In this document: positions 27,725 through 35,245 of the stretch, piece after piece
Numbering within the stretch: position 1 is the first letter of the stretch
Layout of the letters: every line of letters begins with the position of its first letter
Origin: an uncultured Acidobacteriota bacterium
Lineage (GTDB): Bacteria > Acidobacteriota > Thermoanaerobaculia > Gp7-AA8
Length of the DNA: 64,000 nucleotides
Assembly: GCA_937870635.1 (NCBI GenBank)
Contig: CALMZP010000032.1
Span: forward strand, 1 to 64,000
Reading direction: 5' to 3'
Notes under the pieces: generated by a model
What the model was told of the DNA's origin: nothing
Database searches by the model: none
What the model saw: the letters and a program-made list of their open reading frames with translations, nothing else
Translations under genes and position numbers: made by a program

Positions 27725-28627
27725 CTAGATGGGTTCGCGGTTCCGGCGCAGGTGCACCGCGGCGGCCAGAAAGACTGCCGCTGCGATCAGGCCGGCCCAG
27801 AGACCTGGTGCGCCGATGAATTTCAGAGGGCTGAGTTGCGAGAAGCCTTTGATGTCGCCGCGCGTGCCGTTCACAAAAGCTTCGGACATCGCTCCGATGA
27901 ACCGATAACGGAGCAGGTGCCCGAACCAGGAGGTGCTCAGCACTATCCGTTCGAGGGCGACGAGCACGAGCGGCGGGAGAACGGCCCAGAGAAGCGGAGC
28001 GCGCCGCACCCAGGCCGAGACCAGAATCAGCCAGGCGTAAATCGGAGCAAACCAGAGGGAGTGCACGACCAGACCGTAGATCATGATCACGAACCCGCCG
28101 AGGAAGCCGAACTCCTGGTACAAGGCGGCGGGGTTCTGGTCGTTGGCGATCAGGAATGGCGTGGCCACGATCATCATCACGATCTGCGTTGCCACGCTCA
28201 GCACGAATGCAATCGCCGGCAGAACCAGTGTTGGAATGGCCGCTTTCGAAAGAACCGTCGTGCGATCGGAAACGGGAAGCGATTTCCAGAAGAGGATTGA
28301 TCGGTCCCGCCGCTCTCCGTACAGCGCATCGATCGCATAGAAGAATCCGATGAGGAACGACGCCAGCATGATCGGCGCAGGAGCCATGCTGAAGGGATGA
28401 AGGAGCCATGAATCGGGCCGCCCCGTCGATTCGATCCGGTGGATCCGTCCGAGGAGGTTGACGAGAGAGCCCAGGAGAACGAAGGCGGTGACGATCACCG
28501 GTGCGATGAAGACGAAACGGTTCTCCATCAGCTCGCGGCGCAGGGACCAGTAGAGAGGTCGCGGCTCGGTCATCGGAGGAGCGGCGACCGCGCCCGAGTC
28601 GAGAGGGAAATCGGTATTCGAGGTCAT
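27725..28627 (-). CDS. ABC transporter permease (YtrC/D-like)
   Basis: This permease has 300 residues and about six helices. A cytoplasmic stretch DALYGERRDRSILFWKSLPVSDRTTVLSKA is typical of ABC-2-type permeases of antibiotic or envelope-stress exporters (Ytr/Bcr class). The start overlaps the stop of the ATPase gene (ATGA). Substrate unknown. Together with the GntR regulator it forms a three-gene operon transcribed leftward. Confidence 0.82.
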   Translation of the reverse strand: MTSNTDFPLDSGAVAAPPMTEPRPLYWSLRRELMENRFVFIAPVIVTAFVLLGSLVNLLGRIHRIESTGRPDSWLLHPFSMAPAPIMLASFLIGFFYAIDALYGERRDRSILFWKSLPVSDRTTVLSKAAIPTLVLPAIAFVLSVATQIVMMIVATPFLIANDQNPAALYQEFGFLGGFVIMIYGLVVHSLWFAPIYAWLILVSAWVRRAPLLWAVLPPLVLVALERIVLSTSWFGHLLRYRFIGAMSEAFVNGTRGDIKGFSQLSPLKFIGAPGLWAGLIAAAVFLAAAVHLRRNREPI

Positions 28628-29496
28628 CGCGAGGTTCCTTGCGTGCCGGCGTTTCCGCCGATCACCGCCACAAAGAGGTCGGCAACCCGCGGCGTCCTCA
28701 CGTCGCCGAGAGCGGCGAGCTGATCGCGGTCGGCGCGGTCGAACAGCAGGATGCTCCGGCCGAATACCTGCCGTTCATGGATCGGCCCCAGGCTTCGCGC
28801 GTCGCCGATCGCATCCGGCCGGACCATGACTTCGAGATAGCGCGCCTCGACTTCCTCCATCGTCAGCTGGAGCACGATGCGACCGCGGTCGATGAACATC
28901 AGATCGGTGAGGACGTCCTGGATCTCCTCGACCTGATGAGTCGCGACCACGATCGTCCGCGCACGGTCGAAATAGTCATTGAGAAGCGAGTCGTAGAACT
29001 GCTTCCGAACGAGAAGGTCGAGGCCGAGCGTCGGCTCATCGAGCACGAGGAGCCTCGCGTCGATGGCCATCACGACGGCGAGGTGAAGCTGCGTGACCAT
29101 TCCCTTGGACAGCTCCCGCACGCGACTTCTGGTTTTGATGCTGGTCTTCGCGAGAAAGGCGTCGGCCCTGGCGCGATCGAATCGGGGATGAACGCCGGCC
29201 ACGTACTCGAGCAGATCCGCGACACGGATCCAGCGCGGCAGAACGGCGACATCGGCGATGAACGCGACATCGCGCATGAGGTGCTCGCGCTGCGTCCACG
29301 GGTCGCGGCCGAGAACGGTCAACTCCCCCTGATAAGGAATGAGGCCCAGGATGGCGTTGATCGCCGTCGTCTTGCCCGCCCCGTTCGGACCGATGAGGCC
29401 GACGACGCGGCCCTCCTCGACGTTGACGTCGAGACCATCGAGAGCGACGGTCGGGCCGAACGTCTTGCGAAGACCGCGCGCTTCTATCGAGGCCAT
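28624..29496 (-). CDS. ABC transporter ATP-binding protein
   Basis: This ATPase has 290 residues. Walker A is GPNGAGKTT. The signature region is RELSKGMVTQLHLAV, where the usual LSGGQ is LSKGM, common in this exporter class. Walker B is LLVLDEPTLGLD, with the switch His in VVATHQVEEI. It pairs with the downstream permease, and the upstream YtrA-type GntR gene probably controls the unit. Confidence 0.92.
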   Translation of the reverse strand: MASIEARGLRKTFGPTVALDGLDVNVEEGRVVGLIGPNGAGKTTAINAILGLIPYQGELTVLGRDPWTQREHLMRDVAFIADVAVLPRWIRVADLLEYVAGVHPRFDRARADAFLAKTSIKTRSRVRELSKGMVTQLHLAVVMAIDARLLVLDEPTLGLDLLVRKQFYDSLLNDYFDRARTIVVATHQVEEIQDVLTDLMFIDRGRIVLQLTMEEVEARYLEVMVRPDAIGDARSLGPIHERQVFGRSILLFDRADRDQLAALGDVRTPRVADLFVAVIGGNAGTQGTSR

Positions 29497-29503
29497 GCCT
29501 GCA

Positions 29504-29920
29504 TCACTCCTTCTCCGAACGCGGGCGAGGTCGCCCGCGCTCCACCTCCGAACGCGGGCGAGGCCGCTCGCGCTCCACTGCCAGCAATTCGGCCGGTGTC
29601 AGACCGAGACGCCTGATGGTTTCGGCGATGCGAGGCCATTGCTCGGCGAGAAACTTCTGTCGTTCGGCGCCCAACAGCAGCTCGCGCGCGCCCTCCCGCA
29701 CGAACATGCCCAGACCTCGCCTCTTCTCGACGAGTTGCTCGTCGACGAGCTGCTGATAGCCCTTCAGGACCGTGATCGGGTTGACGCGAAAGTCCGCCGC
29801 GACGGTGCGGACGGACGGGAGTGGATCGCCTTCCTTGAGTGCGCCGTCGAGAATGAGTGCGACGACACGGTCTCGGAGCTGCCGGTAGATGGGCTGACTG
29901 TCGTTCCACTCGGTATCCAT
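29504..29920 (-). CDS. GntR-family regulator, YtrA type, with repeat-encoded tail
   Basis: This regulator has 138 residues: winged helix (PIYRQLRDRVVALILDGALKEGDPLPSVRTVAADFRVNPITVLKGYQQLVDEQLVEKRRGLGMFV) plus a short dimerisation helix, as in YtrA proteins that repress ABC operons. The last about 24 residues are two copies of an 11-residue repeat (ERPRPRSEVERGRPRPRSE) encoded by a tandem 33-bp repeat (29513-29578) and are unlikely to be native. A 20-bp palindrome lies 11 bp upstream of the start. The ATPase gene follows after 7 bp. Confidence 0.88.
   Translation of the reverse strand: MDTEWNDSQPIYRQLRDRVVALILDGALKEGDPLPSVRTVAADFRVNPITVLKGYQQLVDEQLVEKRRGLGMFVREGARELLLGAERQKFLAEQWPRIAETIRRLGLTPAELLAVERERPRPRSEVERGRPRPRSEKE
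29513..29578. repeat. Two 33-bp direct repeats in the 3' end of the GntR gene
   Basis: The units 29513-29545 and 29546-29578 differ at two bases. Each contains the GC-rich palindrome GCGGGCGAGG-T/C-CGC-C/T-CGCGC. Because 33 is a multiple of three, the frame is kept and an 11-residue peptide is duplicated. Confidence 0.85.
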
Positions 29921-29930
29921 CCTGATCTTG

Positions 29931-29950
29931 TGTTGTAGTTAACTATAACA
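29931..29950 (-). promoter_or_regulatory. 20-bp palindromic operator of the GntR-ABC operon
   Basis: TGTTGTAGTT (29931-29940) and AACTATAACA (29941-29950) are complementary except for one base. On the minus strand it contains TATAGT, a -10-like box, 11 bp before the GntR start. YtrA-type repressors bind such sites, so autorepression is likely. Confidence 0.65.
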
Positions 29951-30033
29951 CCATCTCAGACACAAGAGGTTTTTGTGGAGCCGCGGGCGATTCCGCACGC
30001 CAGACGAGCATTCCTGGAAACAAAGTTGTTTAT

Positions 30034-30181
30034 CCACCCGCCCTTCCACCGTGACGCCACCCGCCGCTCCCGCCGTAACTCCCGCCTCCCCCGCCGGTGC
30101 TGAGACGGCGCGTTACGGTGGTTGGGTGGGCGGCGTCACGGTGGAAGGGGCGGGCGGCGTCACGGTGGAGCGGGCGGGTGG
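30034..30181. repeat. GTGACGCC array A (symmetrical)
   Basis: Left arm copies of CCGTGACGCC with CCACCCGCCCTT spacers face right arm copies of GGCGTCACGGTGGA-N-GGGCGGG (about 24-bp period, three units ending at 30181). The centre has CCGTAACT and GTTACGG facing each other, with a divergent middle. Just upstream, at 29975-30001, lies half of the GC-rich palindrome. It is the first of four such arrays and precedes the CHRD-like gene. Confidence 0.75.
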
Positions 30182-30263
30182 AAAACTGACAATCCCTTCT
30201 CCTCTTCCTGCACGCGGGTGCCGCCTGCCTGTTACAGGCTTCGGAACTCGACAGGAGGAGATC

Positions 30264-30491
30264 ATGAGGAAACACCTTTTCGTTTTCCGCTGCGTGGCCC
30301 TGCTCGCGGCCACAGCCGCGGCTCAGTCGTACACCGCCGTCATGACCGGAGGCGCGGAGGTACCGAATCCCGGCGATGCCGACGGTACCGGTGTCGCGCT
30401 GATCACCATTGACGGGACCACTGTCCGTTACTCGATCGTGACGCAGAATATTCTCGAATCGGCGGACATCAATCGGGTCGGCAGCGCGTAA
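30264..30491 (+). CDS. Truncated CHRD-domain-like exported protein
   Basis: A GAGGAG site precedes the ATG at 30264. A signal peptide (HLFVFRCVALLAATAAAQ) is followed by YTAVMTGGAEVPNPGDADGTGVALITIDGTTVRYSIVTQNIL, which is the first half of a CHRD domain. Such domains normally continue with an A-H-I-H-x-G segment and about 60 more residues. Here the frame ends after ADINRVGSA, so it is probably a decayed gene. The 170 bp after it show nothing recognisable. Confidence 0.5.
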   Translation: MRKHLFVFRCVALLAATAAAQSYTAVMTGGAEVPNPGDADGTGVALITIDGTTVRYSIVTQNILESADINRVGSA

Positions 30492-30662
30492 CCGCAGCGG
30501 GGGCTGCCGTGGCCCCAGTGGGTCGCCCGACGTCCATGCGGCATTACCCGTCGCATGCTGATTCACCGCACAGTCCGCACGCCATGCTTCCTCGATGAGA
30601 AAGGTGTTGCTCGAAACGGGGAAAGCCGCGCGGTAGCGGCGATCACTTCCGCCCGTGACCAC

Positions 30663-31367
30663 TCATCGAACCGATTGCGCCGCGCCCTCGGTGAGCACCT
30701 CCGCGATCCGGCGTGCAGTTTCCTGATACGCCTCCCCTGCCGGATGGAACGAATCCTTCCTGCTGAGGCGCTCCGGCCGGTCGACGATGTCGGACAGGCG
30801 GACGATCGATACGAGCGGATCCTCGATGAATCGCGCTGTCAGCGCTGCGTCCCATATCGCCACGAGCGGTTCGAGGAATGCTGATGCTCGTTCGTTCGCG
30901 ACCGGGGCGTAGGCGCCGAGGATGAGGATCCGGCTTTTCTGATTGACGCGGCGCACTTCGCCGACGATCGCCTCGATGTTCGCAAGCACTTCATCGGCGA
31001 TGACGAGTGGCGATCGCATCGGCTGTTCACCGAGCAGTGTGGAGCGAAGGTCGTTGGCTCCGATCGAGATGACGATCGCGTCCGCTCGCGCGATCGCGGC
31101 ACGAGCTGCAGGCTTCCGCAGCTCCGCCGCCAGGTCGCTCGTCGTTGCGCCGGTCACGCCGAGGTTGGTCGTGACGATCGACTTGACTCCGCGGCTGCGG
31201 AGCTCAGGCTCGATCCTGCCGCCGATTCCCTTCCCGGTTTCGTCTCCCGCACCAAACGCGAGCGAGTCGCCGAGGAGAGTCACATGCATCTCGCCGGGAG
31301 CGCTGTAAGCGGGGACCACCAGAGCGAGCAGGACAGTAAGGACGGCGATACGACGGGGCGTTGTCAT
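30663..31367 (-). CDS. Exported SGNH/GDSL hydrolase
   Basis: This protein has 234 residues and a signal peptide (RIAVLTVLLALVVPAYSA). Block I is LLGDSLAFGAG (nucleophile Ser), block III is ISIGANDLRS, and block V is DSFHPAGEAY (Asp and His of the triad). It is an esterase or lipase acting in the periplasm; the substrate is unknown. It ends near the CHRD fragment and starts at array B. Confidence 0.88.
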   Translation of the reverse strand: MTTPRRIAVLTVLLALVVPAYSAPGEMHVTLLGDSLAFGAGDETGKGIGGRIEPELRSRGVKSIVTTNLGVTGATTSDLAAELRKPAARAAIARADAIVISIGANDLRSTLLGEQPMRSPLVIADEVLANIEAIVGEVRRVNQKSRILILGAYAPVANERASAFLEPLVAIWDAALTARFIEDPLVSIVRLSDIVDRPERLSRKDSFHPAGEAYQETARRIAEVLTEGAAQSVR

Positions 31368-31408
31368 TGATGAACGAAACCGATGCGTGGCGGTTCGCCT
31401 TCCCCCAT

Positions 31409-31603
31409 TCCGCCGTGACGCCGCCCACCCATCCCAACCGTGAGGCCAACCGCCCGTCCCACCGTGACGCCGCCATCCACCCAGCCGTGACGGGGGGCGC
31501 AGTTACGGCGGTCGGGAGGGTGGGCGGCGTCACGGTGGAAAGGGTGGTCGCCGTCACGGCGGAGAGGGCGGGTGGCGTCACGGGGGCGTGAGTGGGTGGC
31601 GAA
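31409..31603. repeat. GTGACGCC array B (symmetrical)
   Basis: Left copies of CCGTGACGCC (about 31412, 31463, 31486) and right copies of GGCGTCACGG and variants (about 31526, 31550, 31573) flank a core CCGTGAC-GGGGGGCGCA-GTTACGG (about 31485-31508). It lies directly upstream of the TPR-kinase gene and downstream of the SGNH start, so it occupies the shared promoter region. Confidence 0.75.
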
Positions 31604-31628
31604 GGCGTATAGTTTCCCTGCCCCTTTC

Positions 31629-34600
31629 ATGTCGGACGAACGCGCCTTGACGGAGAAGCTGCCCACGGGTGGCGATGGTGAGACTGTTGCGAAAATTCGT
31701 GTCTCCGCCGCCTGTCCCCTCGCCACCGGTACTCAGCTGGGCCGCTATCGCGTGCTGCGTCCACTCGGCGCGGGGGGAATGGGCGAGGTCTACGTCGCCG
31801 AAGACGCACGTCTGGGTCGCCAGGTCGCGGTGAAAGTCATACGAGGGTCGTCGCCGCTGACGCCGCAGGCGCGGGCGCGATTCGAGCAGGAAGCGCGGGC
31901 GGCGTCAGCGCTTTCGCATCCGAACATCATCACCATCTTCGACATCGGCGACGCGAACGAACAGCCATTCATCGTCATGGAGCTCCTCGACGGACGGTCG
32001 CTTCGCGAGCGATTGAGAGATGAGCTCTCCGTTGCGGATCTTTTCCGGCTCGCCACGCAGATCGCGGACGCGCTCTCGACGAGTCACGAACGCGGCATCG
32101 TCCATCGCGACCTCAAGCCGGAGAACGTCTTCATCACCAGCGAAGGAAACGCGAAGATTCTCGATTTCGGCGTCGCACGGATCCGGCAGAACGCCGTCGA
32201 CGAAGACCGCGCCACGGACGAACGGCTGACGCTCCAGGGCTCGGCCATCGGCACGATCGGATACATGGCGCCTGAGGTGATCGCCGGCCAGCCCGCGGAT
32301 TTTCGCTCCGACATCTTCTCGTTCGGCGCGATGCTCTACGAGATGGCGGCCGGGCGGCGTGCATTCAGAGGGTCGAGCCCGATGGACATTCTCGCGGCGA
32401 GTCTTCGGGAGGAACCTCCTTCGCTGTCGACGTTGCGCCCCGATCTGCCCTCCGCCCTTTCCGCGATCGTCGAAACGTCGATGCGGAAAGATCCGGCTGG
32501 GCGATGGGCGTCGACGCGCGCCTTGCGCGATGAACTCGCCGCGCTGGCTGCGTCGACGCAAAGCGGCTCGAGGCCCACACAGAAAACACGGGCGCTGCCG
32601 CGTTTCGAGTTTCCAGTGCTCGGACGCGAGGCGGAGCTCGCCGCGATCCGCTCGATGATCATCGACGAGCGGGCCAGGCTGGTCACGCTCACCGGCGCGG
32701 GCGGCAGCGGCAAGACCCGCCTCGCGCTGACGGCGGCCGAGCGGCTCTTCGAGTGGTTCGCCGCCCGTGTGTTTTTCGTTCCGTTGGCGTCGGTGACGGA
32801 TCCTGAGCTCGTCGGTGCGGCTATCGCGCAGGCGGTCGGTGCAACGGATCCGTCACGCGCGCCTCTTCCGGCGGTGATTGCGAACCTCCGCTCGACGGAA
32901 ACCCGGTCGCTGCTCGTCATCGACAACTTCGAGCAGGTCATTGACGCCGCGCCGATCCTCTCCGAGCTTCTCACCGACTGCTCCGAGCTCACGATTCTCG
33001 TGACGAGCCGCGAGATCCTGCACCTCTACGCAGAACGCAACATCCCCGTACAGCCTCTTCCACTTCCGAGGCAGGCCGGCGCGAGCGCGGCGGACGCGAT
33101 GGCAAGTCCGGCGGTCACGCTGTTCATTCAGCGCGCGAAGGCCGTCAATCCCACCGTGCCGCTCGACGACGCGAACGTCGCCGCGATCGCGGAGATCTGC
33201 CGCCGCCTGGATGGTCTCCCGCTCGCGATCGAGCTGGCGGCCGCGCGCACGCGACTGATGACTCCGCGGGCCATGCTCGCGCGCATCGGTGAGAGCCTGA
33301 AGCTGCTCACCGGCGGCGCGCGCGATCTGCCCGGGCGGCATCAGACACTTCGACGCACGCTCGACTGGAGCTATGAGCTCCTTTCTTCCGCCGAACAGGC
33401 GCTCATACGCAGGCTCTCCGTATTTGCGGGCAGCTTCACGCTCGAACAGGCGGAAGCCGTCGCCGATCCGTTCGGACAGCTCGACATCGGCATCGAGGAC
33501 GGCATCGGCTCACTCGTCGACAAGAGTCTTCTCGTGCGGAAAGGTGAGGACGACGGCGAACCCCGTTTTGCCATGCTCGGCATGGTTCGCGATTACGCCG
33601 CCGAGCGGCTCGCCGCGAGCGGTGAAGAGCACGACTCCCGCAAAGCGCACGCCGCGTACTACCTCGTCCTCGCCGAAGAGGGAGCGCAGACTGGATCCGG
33701 GCAGAACGCCGTCTGGCTCTCGCGGCTTGGCCGCGAACACGACAATCTGCGCGCCGCGCTTGAATGGACGACCGCGGCGGCGATGGCTGAGTGGGGGCTG
33801 CGCATCGCCGTCGGCATCTTCCCGTTCTGGGAACGGAGCGAACATCTGTCCGAAGGGCGCAAACGCCTCGACGCTCTGCTCGCCCTTCCGGCGACCGGGC
33901 TCGAGGTTCTGCGAGCCAGGGCCTCGTTCGCCACATCTGTTCTGGCCTGCATCCAGAACGATTACGACGTCGCGACGGCGCGGGCCGAGGAGAGTCTGGC
34001 GTTCTATCGCGCTCTCGACGATCGCGGCGGCATCGCCGTCACCTGCAACTGCCTCGGCGTCATCGCGACGGAGACCCGTCAGCTCGAAATGGCGGTGCGC
34101 AGCCTCGAGGAGTCGCTATCCGTCTGGAAGGCGATCGGAGACGAAGCGAGCTACGCCCGATCTCTCACCAATCTCGCGAGAGTTCGAAGGCTCCAGGGCG
34201 ACCATGCCGCCGCCAGCGCGATGTACATTGAGACCGAGTCGGTCTTTCGGCGAATCAACGACAGGACCAGCGCGACATGGGCGCTCAATCATCGAGGCGA
34301 CGTGGCACGCGAGCTGGGAGATCTCGAGGAAGCCTCCGCCCACTACTCTTCAGCGCTTCGCGCCTTTCGTGAGCTCGGAGATTCCTGGGGGATCGCAACG
34401 TCTCTGGCCGACATCGGAAATCTCGCGCGCAGGAAGGGACTGGACGACGATGCCGCGGCCGCGTACCGCGAATCGCTCGAGCACTTCGGCCGCCTCGGAC
34501 ACACGCGCGGCATCGCGCGCGTGCTGGAAGCGATGGCCGTCCTCGCTGCTGATCGCGGTCAGTACGAGGAATCGCTGACCCTCGCCGGATCAGCATCGCG

Positions 34601-34781
34601 CATCCGCGACGTGATCGGCGCCCCTCTTCCTGCTGACGAGCTTGCGGAGCTCGACCGCGAACTGGAGCGGGCTCGCACCGCGCTCGCCGTCGAAGGCGCA
34701 CGTCAGCCGTATCAATGCGGTCGCTGCATGGGCGTCGGCGAAGCGATCGCTTACGCCCTCGCCACTACTACTGCGCGTTGA
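31629..34781 (+). CDS. Ser/Thr protein kinase with STAND-type ATPase and TPR tail
   Basis: This signalling protein has 1050 residues. The kinase domain spans about 35-300: P-loop LGAGGMGEVY, Lys in VAVKV, catalytic HRDLKPEN near residue 158, and LDFGVA. A signal-transduction NTPase follows at about 340-620 (TGAGGSGKT near 355-363; LLVIDNFEQV as Walker B; a helical LPLAIELAAARTR segment as in LuxR/AfsR-type regulators). TPR repeats cover about 690-1000. There is no membrane helix. It probably integrates a signal by oligomerisation and phosphorylates partners. I use the ATG at 31629, because upstream codons lie in array B. Its end overlaps the convergent DUF4242 gene by 14 bp. Confidence 0.92.
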   Translation: MSDERALTEKLPTGGDGETVAKIRVSAACPLATGTQLGRYRVLRPLGAGGMGEVYVAEDARLGRQVAVKVIRGSSPLTPQARARFEQEARAASALSHPNIITIFDIGDANEQPFIVMELLDGRSLRERLRDELSVADLFRLATQIADALSTSHERGIVHRDLKPENVFITSEGNAKILDFGVARIRQNAVDEDRATDERLTLQGSAIGTIGYMAPEVIAGQPADFRSDIFSFGAMLYEMAAGRRAFRGSSPMDILAASLREEPPSLSTLRPDLPSALSAIVETSMRKDPAGRWASTRALRDELAALAASTQSGSRPTQKTRALPRFEFPVLGREAELAAIRSMIIDERARLVTLTGAGGSGKTRLALTAAERLFEWFAARVFFVPLASVTDPELVGAAIAQAVGATDPSRAPLPAVIANLRSTETRSLLVIDNFEQVIDAAPILSELLTDCSELTILVTSREILHLYAERNIPVQPLPLPRQAGASAADAMASPAVTLFIQRAKAVNPTVPLDDANVAAIAEICRRLDGLPLAIELAAARTRLMTPRAMLARIGESLKLLTGGARDLPGRHQTLRRTLDWSYELLSSAEQALIRRLSVFAGSFTLEQAEAVADPFGQLDIGIEDGIGSLVDKSLLVRKGEDDGEPRFAMLGMVRDYAAERLAASGEEHDSRKAHAAYYLVLAEEGAQTGSGQNAVWLSRLGREHDNLRAALEWTTAAAMAEWGLRIAVGIFPFWERSEHLSEGRKRLDALLALPATGLEVLRARASFATSVLACIQNDYDVATARAEESLAFYRALDDRGGIAVTCNCLGVIATETRQLEMAVRSLEESLSVWKAIGDEASYARSLTNLARVRRLQGDHAAASAMYIETESVFRRINDRTSATWALNHRGDVARELGDLEEASAHYSSALRAFRELGDSWGIATSLADIGNLARRKGLDDDAAAAYRESLEHFGRLGHTRGIARVLEAMAVLAADRGQYEESLTLAGSASRIRDVIGAPLPADELAELDRELERARTALAVEGARQPYQCGRCMGVGEAIAYALATTTAR

Positions 34782-35037
34782 CGGGATCGAGCAGCCGGCG
34801 AACCGCCGAGATCCTGTTGGCAGGAAGCCCGACCTTCTCCGCGTGCCTTCTGATCGTCGCCTCGTCCGGAGCGATGTAGACGCAGTAGACCTTGTCGTCG
34901 GTGACGAAGCTGTGGAGCCACTGGATGCTCGATCCGAGCTCTTCGAGGACGGCGATCGATCGAAGAGAGACGTCGCGCAACTGCTCTTCCGTCAGCGCAC
35001 CGGCATTCGGAATCTCACGTTCGATCACGTATTTCAT
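34768..35037 (-). CDS. DUF4242 family small protein
   Basis: This protein has 89 residues (MKYVIEREIPNAGALTEEQLRDVSLRSIAVLEELGSSIQWLHSFVTDDKVYCVYIAPDEATIRRHAEKVGLPANRI). It is a ferredoxin-like-fold DUF4242 protein; one characterised relative binds nickel. The function here is unknown. The true start is the ATG at 35037; longer frames run through array C. It is convergent with, and overlaps, the kinase gene. Confidence 0.85.
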   Translation of the reverse strand: MKYVIEREIPNAGALTEEQLRDVSLRSIAVLEELGSSIQWLHSFVTDDKVYCVYIAPDEATIRRHAEKVGLPANRISAVRRLLDPVNAQ

Positions 35038-35058
35038 CGCCACCCGATGATACCCCGA

Positions 35059-35224
35059 CTGTGACGCCACCCGCCCTGCCCACCGTGACGCCCGCCATCC
35101 GCCCACCCGTGACGGGGGTGCAGTTACGGCGGCCGGGGGGACGGCGTCACGGCGGTGAGGGCGGACGGCGTCACGTGCGGTCGGTCGGCGGGCGTCACGG
35201 TGGGCAGGGCGGGTGGCGTCACCC
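35059..35224. repeat. GTGACGCC array C (symmetrical)
   Basis: GTGACGCCACCCGCC (from about 35061) and a second copy near 35083 face right copies of GGCGTCACGG at about 35142, 35167, 35190 and 35214. The core CCGTGACGGGGGTGCA-GTTACGG (about 35107-35129) is identical, apart from orientation, to the core of array D. It lies between the DUF4242 start and the second kinase start. Confidence 0.78.
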
Positions 35225-35245
35225 GTGTCAGAATCACGCTTTCTC

